Below are positions 1 to 7,001 of a DNA stretch of 64,000 nt, piece after piece. The position numbers were made by a program, and so were the translations under genes. The stretch's first letter is position 1, and every line of letters starts with the position of its first letter. The stretch comes from Flavobacterium sp. IB48 (lineage in GTDB: Bacteria; Bacteroidota; Bacteroidia; Flavobacteriales; Flavobacteriaceae), in contig NZ_JAEFCA010000005.1 in assembly GCF_016405855.1 (NCBI RefSeq), positions 310,001-374,000 of the forward strand, read 5' to 3'. The notes beneath the pieces are model-generated. The model was not told the DNA's origin and ran no database searches. It was given only the letters and a program-made list of their open reading frames with translations.

Positions 1-178
1 TGTTAAAGGAGTAATTAAGGTTTTCCTCATTTCCTAGTTCTAAGTAATATTCTTTGAGTTTTGAAGGAAGATTTACATTTAATGTTTTCTCTAAGTTGAG
101 AATTTGATCTTCTGAAAATCCGTAGTTTTCATTTTCAGACAGGTTATAAAGGCGTTTAATTTTTTGAATATAATTCAT
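1..178 (-). CDS. SMI1/KNR4 (SUKH)-like protein, partial
   Basis: This gene reads leftwards from an ATG at 176-178 and runs off the left edge, so only about the first 59 residues are visible. They contain an E-x-x-L pattern followed by 'LPSKLKEYYLELG', which matches the start of SMI1/KNR4 (SUKH) domains. Known members include immunity proteins against contact-dependent toxins as well as proteins of unknown role. No toxin gene is visible beside it. The assignment rests on the N-terminal pattern only, so the function remains open. Confidence 0.6.
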   Translation of the reverse strand, partial: MNYIQKIKRLYNLSENENYGFSEDQILNLEKTLNVNLPSKLKEYYLELGNEENLNYSFN

Positions 179-389
179 GTTAGGCTTCTATTTTTAGGAA
201 GTCAAAAATAAACAATTAATTACAAGCCTGCAATTACTTTATAGTGATAATCCTACTTTTCCGAAAAAGCAATTTCCGAAAATTAAGGTGTATTTTCTAG
301 TCATGTTTTTTTGACTAATTGACTCGCTATGATTTTCGGCTCAACTTTGCAACATATTCATAAATCCGAGAGTACCTTTTAAAACTATT

Positions 390-1373
390 ATGAAAATACT
401 GTCGATACTATTAATCTCGATTTTCAGTGTAAGCTGTCAATCACAAACCAGCACTAAAATGAGTGAAGAAAAAACAAATCCGTTATTATGTGATCCTGTA
501 AGCGGAATGTGTGAAATGCCTCTTGGCGAAAGTTCAAATGCCAAAACAGCTATTCCGACAGAAAATAAACCTATAAAGATAATTTACTATACCGATCCAA
601 TTTGTTCTTCTTGCTGGGGAATTGAACCTCAGCTTAGAAAACTAAAACTAGAATACGGCGATTATTTCGAAATTGATTATCGAATGGGCGGTTTATTGCC
701 AGATTGGAGTTATAATAGCGGCGGAATAAGCAAACCTTCTGATGTGGCGCATCATTGGGATGAAGCCAGTTTGTATTACGAAATGCCAATTGATGGAAAT
801 GTTTGGCTTGAAGATCCGTTAGATTCTTCCTATCCTTCCTGTATTGCTGTGAAAGCAGCACAAATGCAGAGTAAAGAAAAAGCGGTTAATTTTATGCGTA
901 TTCTTCGCGAAAAACTTTATCTAGATAAAAAGAACATTGCCAAATGGGAAAACATAGCAGAAGCTGCAAAAATCGCAGGTCTAGATGTTCCGAAACTAAA
1001 AGCAGATTATGATGATGCCGAAGAACTTTTTCAAGATGACTTAAATTTAGGAAAAACTCTTGGCGTACGAGGTTTTCCAACTTTATTTTTAGCCAATGAT
1101 GATAATAATCAACTAACTGTTTACGGCTCTAAACCTTATGATGCTTATGAAAATGCTTTAGTGGCTTTATTTCCAGATGCTAAAGCGAAAAAGTTTGAGA
1201 ATAAAAATTCATTGTCAATTTTTGAAATTTATCCAACATTGGCGCCAAAGGAATATGCTGTTATTTTAGATATTTCAGTTAATGAAGCTACTTCTATTTT
1301 AGAGAAATTATATCAGCAAGGTTTATTGAATAAAAAGACGATTAAAAATGGTTCTTTATATATTAAAAAGTAA
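390..1373 (+). CDS. DsbA-family thioredoxin-fold lipoprotein
   Basis: The 327-residue protein starts with a lipoprotein signal whose lipobox cysteine is Cys16, so it should sit in the cell envelope. A thioredoxin-fold region begins near residue 62 with 'YYTDPICSSCWG', giving a redox-type C72-x-x-C75 motif. The TDP-x-C-x-x-C-W context resembles the FrnE/SpxH branch of the DsbA family. A second cysteine pair (C34, C41) lies in the linker before the domain. The last 60 or so residues look like a small winged-helix-type extension, which is unusual for an envelope DsbA protein. It is probably a thiol oxidoreductase; the substrate is unknown. It is not obviously in an operon. Confidence 0.75.
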   Translation: MKILSILLISIFSVSCQSQTSTKMSEEKTNPLLCDPVSGMCEMPLGESSNAKTAIPTENKPIKIIYYTDPICSSCWGIEPQLRKLKLEYGDYFEIDYRMGGLLPDWSYNSGGISKPSDVAHHWDEASLYYEMPIDGNVWLEDPLDSSYPSCIAVKAAQMQSKEKAVNFMRILREKLYLDKKNIAKWENIAEAAKIAGLDVPKLKADYDDAEELFQDDLNLGKTLGVRGFPTLFLANDDNNQLTVYGSKPYDAYENALVALFPDAKAKKFENKNSLSIFEIYPTLAPKEYAVILDISVNEATSILEKLYQQGLLNKKTIKNGSLYIKK

Positions 1374-1449
1374 TTAAATGAATGAAAGAATATTCCATTG
1401 AAACATCTGATTGCAAGAAATGTGTCGTTTTTTAAAATGATCTTTAGAA

Positions 1450-1911
1450 TTACTGAAGGAGTTCCTTAAAGATATACTCTTTATCATATTCTATTTCAAA
1501 AGCATTCAGTTGTTTCTGGTATTCTTCTAAAAAAGTTTCTTTTTTATGATGATGTTCTTGATTTTGAATATATCGAATGACATTCGGAACGTGACTTCTT
1601 GAATATGAAAAAGCTCCATAACCTTCTTGCCATGAAAAATCGGATGACAGTTTTTGTTCTTTAATCCATTTACTAGTTTCTGTCTTTACATTTTGAACTA
1701 GCGCAGAAATAGATTGTGTTGGACGCATTCCTATAAAAATATGTATATGATCTGGCATGCTATTAACACATAACATTTTGTGATTGTTGGATTGTATTAT
1801 ACCCGTAATATATTGATGCAATTTGTCTTTCCAATCCTGTGCAATTAATGCTTTTCTATATTTGACTGCAAATACAAATTGTATATGCAATTGTGTGTAT
1901 GTATTTGCCAT
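1450..1911 (-). CDS. HUH (Y1, IS200/RAYT-like) transposase
   Basis: The protein shows the HUH metal-binding motif (DHIHIF, near residue 66) and a downstream tyrosine in a 'VIRYIQNQ...HHHKK' helix, the hallmarks of Y1 single-strand transposases. I start it at the ATG at 1909-1911 ('MANTYTQLH') because Y1 proteins normally begin just before this strand. The longer reading frame to 1953 would translate through the adjacent hairpin repeat. At about 153 residues it is full length for this family. No partner tnpB is present. Paired palindromes lie just upstream and in two further copies nearby, which favours a RAYT-type protein acting on REP-like repeats over a plain IS200 element. Confidence 0.85.
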   Translation of the reverse strand: MANTYTQLHIQFVFAVKYRKALIAQDWKDKLHQYITGIIQSNNHKMLCVNSMPDHIHIFIGMRPTQSISALVQNVKTETSKWIKEQKLSSDFSWQEGYGAFSYSRSHVPNVIRYIQNQEHHHKKETFLEEYQKQLNAFEIEYDKEYIFKELLQ

Positions 1912-1922
1912 TACCAACCAAA

Positions 1923-1990
1923 CGTTCCTCTGGAACGAAAAAACATTAATCATTTAAAGTTCTACCGATGAGATGTTCCTAACGGAACAT
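1923..1990. repeat. REP-like paired hairpin module, copy A (inverted)
   Basis: Two palindromes sit immediately upstream of the transposase: CGTTCC-TCT-GGAACG at 1923-1937 and ATGTTCC-TAAC-GGAACAT at 1973-1990, separated by TCTACCGATGAG. Read on the minus strand the order is hairpin 1, CTCATCGGTAGA, AT-rich spacer, hairpin 2, then GTTTGGTTGG. The same order occurs on the plus strand at 2078-2155 and 2219-2297. Confidence 0.75.
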
Positions 1991-2077
1991 TTTCCTTTTG
2001 CTGATACAAATTTTAAAAATGCATATGTTTAGCTTGACTCCCAAAAGTCTAAAGAGTACTAGTTTAGGACAAAAAAA

Positions 2078-2178
2078 ATGTTCCGCTAGGAACATCTCAT
2101 CGGTAGAAAAAAAATGTTTGTGTGATCATCGTCCCGTAGGGACGTTTGATTGGTTTATTAAATTTCTCTCAAAATCAA
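2078..2178. repeat. REP-like paired hairpin module, copy B, with duplicated cinA 3' tip
   Basis: Hairpin 1 (ATGTTCC-GCTA-GGAACAT, 2078-2095) is followed by CTCATCGGTAGA, an A-rich spacer, and hairpin 2 (CGTCCC-GTA-GGGACG, 2130-2144). After that comes a stretch identical to the DNA around the stop codon of the cinA-type gene at 2301. Read leftwards, the bases up to about 2194 still encode GVVADLILREI plus a stop, as the real gene does apart from its first residue (Asp in the gene). Confidence 0.75.
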
Positions 2179-2218
2179 ATCGGCAACAACACCTAGAAAA
2201 TATCAATTCAAAACAAAA

Positions 2219-2300
2219 ATGTTCCGCTAGGAACATCTCATCGGTAGACAAAAAAAATGTTTTGTCGAGTTTCGTCGCGTAGGGGCGTTTGATTGGTTTA
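2219..2300. repeat. REP-like paired hairpin module, copy C
   Basis: Hairpin 1 (2219-2236) is identical to copy B and is followed by CTCATCGGTAGA and an A-rich spacer. Hairpin 2 (CGTCGC-GTA-GGGGCG, 2273-2287) is degenerate. It lies directly downstream of the stop of the cinA-type gene. Copies B and C repeat at an interval of about 141-143 bp. Confidence 0.75.
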
Positions 2301-2774
2301 TTAAATTTCTCTCAAAATCAAGTCTGCCACAACATCTATTGCTTGGTTGATAATATTTTCTGGCGTTCCTTTAAATTCATAACGTTTGGCAATTTGTTTT
2401 TCTCCAAAAATAATGTGTATAAAAATAGTTCCTACTGGTTTTGAATCACTTTCGCTTCCTCCTGGCGTTGTAAGTCCTGTTAATCCAACACAAATATCAG
2501 AATTAACATAACGGTAAAAATTCTGCGCCATTAACTTGGTGACTTCTGCAGATTCGGCACTATGCTGTTCAATTGTCCCCCACGGAATCTGTAATAAATC
2601 TTCTTTCATAGACGAATGATAACAAACAATTCCCCCTATTAGAACTCTTCCAGAATTAAAAACCGTAGAAAACTCATAACACATTTTGCCTGCAGACGCG
2701 CTTTCTGCAAATGCTATCGTTAAGTTCTTTTCTATTAAAGCCTCACAGCATGCCATTATCTTTTCTGATGCCAT
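2301..2774 (-). CDS. CinA C-terminal domain (PncC-type) protein
   Basis: At 157 residues this is a stand-alone CinA C-terminal domain, the fold of nicotinamide-nucleotide amidase PncC, which turns NMN into nicotinate mononucleotide in pyridine-nucleotide salvage. Family landmarks are 'AESASAG' near residue 23, where most members have AESCTGG, 'AES' near residue 75, and 'GLTG...PGG...KPVGT' in the second half. The changed first motif may mean altered activity. The protein is cytosolic with no signal peptide. Its 3' end is duplicated downstream inside a REP-like module. Confidence 0.8.
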   Translation of the reverse strand: MASEKIMACCEALIEKNLTIAFAESASAGKMCYEFSTVFNSGRVLIGGIVCYHSSMKEDLLQIPWGTIEQHSAESAEVTKLMAQNFYRYVNSDICVGLTGLTTPGGSESDSKPVGTIFIHIIFGEKQIAKRYEFKGTPENIINQAIDVVADLILREI

Positions 2775-2932
2775 ATTGATTCAAATTTAATTGCACATTG
2801 ATTTCATATCAAATGTAAATTGTTCTCTTATAGTAAACTTACATAATTTCTTACAATATTTACATTATAAGTAACTGTTAATTATGCAACTATAATACTT
2901 TTTTCTATAAAACCTCCCTTCTATTTACGTGT

Positions 2933-2940
2933 TAAATTTG
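2933..2940 (+). promoter_or_regulatory. Candidate -7 element (TAAATTTG)
   Basis: TAAATTTG matches the Bacteroidota -7 consensus TAnnTTTG and lies 25 bp before the ATG at 2966. No clear TTTG is visible at the usual -33 distance. It could drive the small-gene set at 2966-4353. Confidence 0.4.
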
Positions 2941-2965
2941 TAATTACAGCATTTTAAAAAATGCT

Positions 2966-3061
2966 ATGAAGTACAAGCCTATAATTAAAGTTAAAGCCGA
3001 AAAAAATTACATCAACAGAAATGTTGTAGAACGTGAATACAGTAAAACTGTAAAGAATTAG
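2966..3061 (+). CDS. Small basic ORF (31 aa)
   Basis: An ATG at 2966 opens a 31-codon frame ending in TAG at 3059-3061. The product is lysine-rich (starts MKYKPIIKVKAEK) with no membrane segment. It follows a good -7 element and precedes the acidic-protein gene by 58 bp. I do not recognise it. Support is limited to promoter spacing and codon use, so it may be a leader ORF or chance. Confidence 0.3.
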   Translation: MKYKPIIKVKAEKNYINRNVVEREYSKTVKN

Positions 3062-3119
3062 CAAGTCTTCTATGCGAAGATTCAATATTGGAAAAATAAC
3101 AAATCAAAAAAACACTATT

Positions 3120-3602
3120 ATGGAAAAGCAACACAACCATGATTATGGTCAATTTGATCCTGATTATATCGAACAAAACACGCTTGTTGACGGTTCTTAT
3201 TCTAATGAGGATGAGTTTAAGCAAGTTCTGAAAAAACACGATAATCGAGAATTCGGCGAAAGCGATCCTGATTATTACGAACAAAACACTCTTATTGATA
3301 ATGACGATTATGCTCGTGATGAAGATCCGTATCAATATCAAGAAGAGTTTATTCAAGATCCTTCTCATTTACAAGGAGACTTTGAAACCAATATTAAAGC
3401 AGAAAATATTCCGAATCAAGAAAGAATTGTCAATGAAGATGATGACATTACGAATGACGGAACTCAAGACGATTTAAATGATGAATATGATGCTGATTTA
3501 GATTACGAAAATGACGTAGAAAAAGATAGTGATTTTGATAAAGATGAAAATTTAGATGACTTTGACGCAGAACATTATCCAGAAAATCATCCGAGAGAAT
3601 AA
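3120..3602 (+). CDS. Acidic repeat-containing hypothetical protein
   Basis: I start this gene at the ATG at 3120 (MEKQHNHDYG), giving 160 residues; an upstream ATG at 3072 would add 16 basic residues with no domain support. The N-terminal half has two imperfect repeats, each with the core 'DPDY-x-EQNTL-[VI]-D', about 34 residues apart. The C-terminal half is dominated by Asp, Glu and Asn, so the protein should be highly acidic and largely disordered. There is no signal peptide or membrane segment. I do not recognise a family. It sits in a same-strand set of small genes at 2966-4353. Confidence 0.6.
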   Translation: MEKQHNHDYGQFDPDYIEQNTLVDGSYSNEDEFKQVLKKHDNREFGESDPDYYEQNTLIDNDDYARDEDPYQYQEEFIQDPSHLQGDFETNIKAENIPNQERIVNEDDDITNDGTQDDLNDEYDADLDYENDVEKDSDFDKDENLDDFDAEHYPENHPRE

Positions 3603-3635
3603 CGAAAAAATATCGTAAATTGTAATGCATTAATC

Positions 3636-4034
3636 ATGACTTTAGCTGATCAAATTGTCTGGCTTTTTATTCTAGCAATTCCAATTGCCTGTATTAGCTG
3701 GACTGTAACACACGAGGAGATTTTTAGAGAGCCTCATGAATGGTGTGTCAGGCATTCTAAAAATGACAGACACATTTTATCCAGAAAGTTCTTTTATCTC
3801 TTTACCTGTGAATATTGCTTTAGCCATTATGTTACAATTGCCTTTCTGATCATCTGCGATTATAAACTTTTGTTAAATGATTGGAGAGGGTATATTTTGG
3901 CAGGGTTTTCTCTGGTTTTTATGGCAAATGCTTATATGAGCCTTTTTGCACTTTTACGCCAAGCTATAAAGAAAGAAAAGGTTGAAATTGAAAAAATTGA
4001 AAGCGAAACTGACAGCGACGACAGTAAAAAATAA
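3636..4034 (+). CDS. Small membrane protein with CxxC (DUF1360-like)
   Basis: The 132-residue protein has three hydrophobic segments (about 7-25, 64-80 and 87-110) and ends in a charged Lys/Glu/Asp tail. Between the first two segments is 'CEYCFSHY', similar to the cysteine motif of DUF1360-type inner-membrane proteins. The resemblance is from memory of the motif, not a search. The role is unknown. It starts 33 bp after the acidic-protein gene, consistent with co-transcription. Confidence 0.6.
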   Translation: MTLADQIVWLFILAIPIACISWTVTHEEIFREPHEWCVRHSKNDRHILSRKFFYLFTCEYCFSHYVTIAFLIICDYKLLLNDWRGYILAGFSLVFMANAYMSLFALLRQAIKKEKVEIEKIESETDSDDSKK

Positions 4035-4080
4035 AAAATAGTAATTAAATAAGTAAGTATAATTAAAATAAGTTGACATC

Positions 4081-4353
4081 ATGGAGAATTTAAATTTTAT
4101 AGACCCATTATTACACGGAATTAAACCTGAAAGTAAACCGTTAAATCTGTCAGTAAAACAAATGGTATGCGCTGGTGTTGGTTTTCTTTTGGCATCGGCA
4201 GTTTTGAAAAAAACGGGGCACAAAAAAGCAAGTGCTGTTGTAGGAAGTCTTGCATTGCCAATTTTAGCATCAGCTTGCTATAAAAAATACAATCAAGTTA
4301 GTAAAGATAAAATAGATGCTAAATCGAGCAGTGGTATTGAATACAACCACTAA
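4081..4353 (+). CDS. Hypothetical protein with hydrophobic centre (90 aa)
   Basis: This 90-residue protein has a hydrophobic centre (about residues 30-42 and 52-64) flanked by polar ends, suggesting a short membrane-associated hairpin. No catalytic or binding motif is evident and I do not recognise the family. It is the last gene of the small plus-strand set and is followed by a strong terminator at 4379-4413. Confidence 0.55.
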   Translation: MENLNFIDPLLHGIKPESKPLNLSVKQMVCAGVGFLLASAVLKKTGHKKASAVVGSLALPILASACYKKYNQVSKDKIDAKSSSGIEYNH

Positions 4354-4378
4354 TCGTTTATAAATAAACTATCATAAA

Positions 4379-4413
4379 AAAAAGAGCGCTTATCTAAGAT
4401 AAGCGCTCTTTTT
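4379..4413. terminator. Bidirectional intrinsic terminator
   Basis: A perfect stem of about 16 bp (AAAAAGAGCGCTTATC and its complement) closes a 3-base loop and is flanked by A and T runs. It can therefore end both the plus-strand set (stop at 4353) and the minus-strand gene whose stop is at 4427. Confidence 0.85.
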
Positions 4414-4426
4414 TGATTCAATTGAA

Positions 4427-4795
4427 TTAAGAAATATTTCCCTCGACCCAATTTAATGCTTTATTGAAATCTATTTTTTTATAACCACGAAACTCACCTG
4501 GAACTATATAACTAAATCCGTTTGTAAAAGAGATAATTTCTTCTGTATCTGTAACAATTGCAGCCCTATTCCACTTTCCTAAATGCTTAAGTCCCATAAG
4601 TCCGTCTTGCAACCAAGCTCCCGGCGTAAAATTTTTAATATCGGTATCTAAAACCAGCAAAAAATTAATTTCATTGATTTGTTTTACCAAATGTTCAACA
4701 GCTGGAGTTACAGCAGTTACAAAATCTTCTTTTGTCACTTCTGCCAATGCTCTAAAAGCAACAATATTATCTGTGGTGTCAATTTGATGTATCAT
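4427..4795 (-). CDS. SpoIIAA-like (STAS-type) protein
   Basis: The 122-residue cytosolic protein resembles the SpoIIAA-like/DUF3478 family: an N-terminal strand with 'NIVAFRALAEVTKEDF', a central 'LLVLDTDIKNFTPGAWLQD', and a 'NRAAIVTD' strand followed by an amphipathic helix. Family members have an STAS/CRAL-TRIO-like fold and mostly unknown function. It stands alone and converges on the small-gene set across a shared terminator. No partner anti-sigma factor is visible, so a role in partner switching should not be assumed. Confidence 0.65.
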   Translation of the reverse strand: MIHQIDTTDNIVAFRALAEVTKEDFVTAVTPAVEHLVKQINEINFLLVLDTDIKNFTPGAWLQDGLMGLKHLGKWNRAAIVTDTEEIISFTNGFSYIVPGEFRGYKKIDFNKALNWVEGNIS

Positions 4796-4929
4796 GATTT
4801 TTTACACTTTTTGAGTTATTTAATAGCGTTTTATTCTTAAACATTTTCAGCGTGTTTTTCACTAACTCAAATATACTCATTATCAATCAGATAACACTTA
4901 CATTTAACTATTCGTTTATTATATTTTTT

Positions 4930-5160
4930 TAAGGTTCTAAGGTTCTGAGATGCTAAGGTTCTAAGTTTTTTATGCAGAAATGTAATGCTGTGCATCTACT
5001 GCAAAATGCATACAGCACATAAAATCTTAGAAGCTCAGAACCTTAAAAGCTTAGCATGTAAATTTTTTAAGCAGAGATGCACTCCAGTGCATCTAACACA
5101 AAATGCATACAGTGCATAAAACCTTAGCATCTCAGAACCTTAGAAACTTAGCATCTTTAA
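4930..5160. repeat. Octamer tandem repeats with inverted copy
   Basis: The 430-bp gap after the SpoIIAA-like gene begins with units of 8 bp related to AAGGTTCT and GAGATGCT (4931-4965) and ends with their inverse near 5092-5155. Between them, two related blocks of about 60 bp contain inverted TGCATCTAC/ATGCATAC(A/G)G elements. The same octamer type recurs at 48655-48692, 59441-59485 and 61320-61357. No ORF is supported here. Confidence 0.65.
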
Positions 5161-5162
5161 AA

Positions 5163-5197
5163 AAAAAAGCCTGTCTCTACTCGAAACAGGCCTTTTT
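5163..5197. terminator. Intrinsic terminator after susD (bidirectional)
   Basis: The stem AAGCCTGT/ACAGGCCTT around CTCTACTCGA is flanked by A and T runs on both sides. Read leftwards it follows the SusD stop at 5227 by about 30 bp and should end the sigma-FecR-SusCD transcript. Confidence 0.75.
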
Positions 5198-5226
5198 GAA
5201 AAAAAATAAAAAATAAACACACAAGC

Positions 5227-6996
5227 TTAATTGTATCCTTGGTTTTGTTTGAATTCTTTAGTCACATCTATTGTTGACTGCGGAATTGGGAATACTCTTC
5301 TGTATGGCTCTGAAGCTGATTTTGCTGTTCCTGGAAGATCAAATTTCCCGAAACGGATCATTTGTGGTCTTCTGTACAATTCCCAGTATAATTCGAAGCC
5401 AATTTCATTATATAAAACCGTTTGATCGATTGAAGTCAAAGCTTTTCCTGCTACGCCTCCGTACAGAGATTCTCTTTTTCTGCTTGTACGCAATTTATTC
5501 AAATCTTCCATAGCTTGACCTGTATTCCCTTTTCTGAAATAAGCTTCAGCTCTCATTGTATAAATTCCTCCTAAACGGAATAATGGAATATCAACATTAC
5601 TGTTTCCGTTTCCTCCTTCTGGATCAAATTCATATTTAAAAATACGCGCTCCTTGATTGATTTCGTTTTGAGCAAAAACAGCTTGAGCTGGATTTTTGAA
5701 AGTTAAAGAAGGCGTAAAATCCATTCTTGTTGTTGTGCTTTTTTCCATAACTAACGGAGAAACTTTAATACGTCCGTTTATCATTTCTAATGAACCAGAA
5801 GACAATAAGATTGGACCGTATTGAAGTCCGTATTGAATTCCTCTATTAAAGTGAAACCAAGGTAAATTGGCACTTTTTGGTACAATGTCTGTTGCCGGAA
5901 CACTAATATCTGTTCCATCATTCATAAACCAAGTTCCGTCTCCATATTGGTATTTTTGTTGGAATCTTGGGTCATCGTGATTTCCATCCCAAGTTGCAAA
6001 AAACTCAGGAGTTGTACACGCTGCATTTGTTCCTCTATTTGCTGCAGAAGTTCTTTGGTTACGCTCCATACACACATAAGCAAAACTGTTTGAACCGTTT
6101 CTGATGTAATCTATCTTTTGAGAAATCGCAAAAATCAATTCTTTTCCTTTCTCATTGTCTCTTGCGAAGTTTTTGAAGTAATCGCTTTCTAAAGAATATT
6201 TCCCAGAATTAATTAGCAATGAAGTATAATAGATAACACGATCCATATCTGTTCCTGTACCAGTTACAGCAGCTTCAGTAAAATTAAAGCTTGAAGATGC
6301 ATTTAAACGATCTTTAAAAACAGCGCGATTCAGATACATCTGCGCTAAGAATCCATACGCGGCTTCTTTTGTAAATCTACCGTGATGCGTTTGCTGTGTT
6401 CCCATTTCTGCCAAATCTGGCACTAGAGCTTCAACATCTTTTATCAATTGATCAATTTGTGTATCAGCTTTTAAAATCTGCAAAGGCGCGTTCGGATTCA
6501 TCGGATCTCTGTATGGAGCTTGTCCGTACAAATCTAAAGTAGTATATAAATAATACGCTAAAAGTCCTTTCGCTTCCGCTAAAAACAATTTTTTCTCTGG
6601 AATTGAACTTTCTTCAACTGATTGAATTGCGGTTAATGAACGTGTAATTCCGTTTGTCAATTTATTCCAGTTATCCACTACAATCGCGTTATCCGATTTC
6701 CATGTAAACTCGTGCATGTCTCTCCATTTTCCACCGTCTCCCCAGTCACTTCCGCGCGTTGGCAATATTGCTTCATCTGTAGTGTATTCTTGCAAAGAGA
6801 AAACACCTCCGTGATCTACAAAAGTTCCGTCTCCTAAACGGTCGTAAGCAGCTGCAAGAGCCCCAGCCGGATTTGAAGTATCTTCTCCTAAAACCTCATC
6901 CAAAACAACTTCGTCAAGGTTTGTACAGCTTGCAAAAAGCCATATAAAAGAAAATATCGCTAATGTTTTTATATTAAAAATTGTATTTGTCTTCAT
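5227..6996 (-). CDS. SusD/RagB-family glycan-binding lipoprotein
   Basis: This 589-residue protein has a signal ending in 'LFASC', making it an outer-membrane lipoprotein. The TPR-like N-terminal half ('LLAYYLYTTLDLYGQAPY') and the C-terminal 'YTMRAEAYFRKGNTGQAMEDLNKLR' and 'ELYWELYRRPQMIRFGKFD' are typical of SusD, which delivers oligosaccharides to its SusC partner. It begins 5 bp after the SusC stop, so the two are translated together. The neighbouring chitinase and beta-glucanase genes suggest chito- or beta-glucan oligosaccharides as ligand, which is inference. Confidence 0.93.
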   Translation of the reverse strand: MKTNTIFNIKTLAIFSFIWLFASCTNLDEVVLDEVLGEDTSNPAGALAAAYDRLGDGTFVDHGGVFSLQEYTTDEAILPTRGSDWGDGGKWRDMHEFTWKSDNAIVVDNWNKLTNGITRSLTAIQSVEESSIPEKKLFLAEAKGLLAYYLYTTLDLYGQAPYRDPMNPNAPLQILKADTQIDQLIKDVEALVPDLAEMGTQQTHHGRFTKEAAYGFLAQMYLNRAVFKDRLNASSSFNFTEAAVTGTGTDMDRVIYYTSLLINSGKYSLESDYFKNFARDNEKGKELIFAISQKIDYIRNGSNSFAYVCMERNQRTSAANRGTNAACTTPEFFATWDGNHDDPRFQQKYQYGDGTWFMNDGTDISVPATDIVPKSANLPWFHFNRGIQYGLQYGPILLSSGSLEMINGRIKVSPLVMEKSTTTRMDFTPSLTFKNPAQAVFAQNEINQGARIFKYEFDPEGGNGNSNVDIPLFRLGGIYTMRAEAYFRKGNTGQAMEDLNKLRTSRKRESLYGGVAGKALTSIDQTVLYNEIGFELYWELYRRPQMIRFGKFDLPGTAKSASEPYRRVFPIPQSTIDVTKEFKQNQGYN

Positions 6997-7001
6997 AATA
7001 A

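Noticed and set aside
1998..2282. 94-codon open frame on the plus strand
   Set aside because: It lies entirely across two copies of the hairpin repeat; its internal repeated peptide is just the translated repeat.
3012..3368. 118-codon open frame antisense to the acidic-protein gene
   Set aside because: Shadow of an Asp/Glu-rich coding strand, which gives Ile/Phe/Leu-rich antisense frames; no independent start or context.
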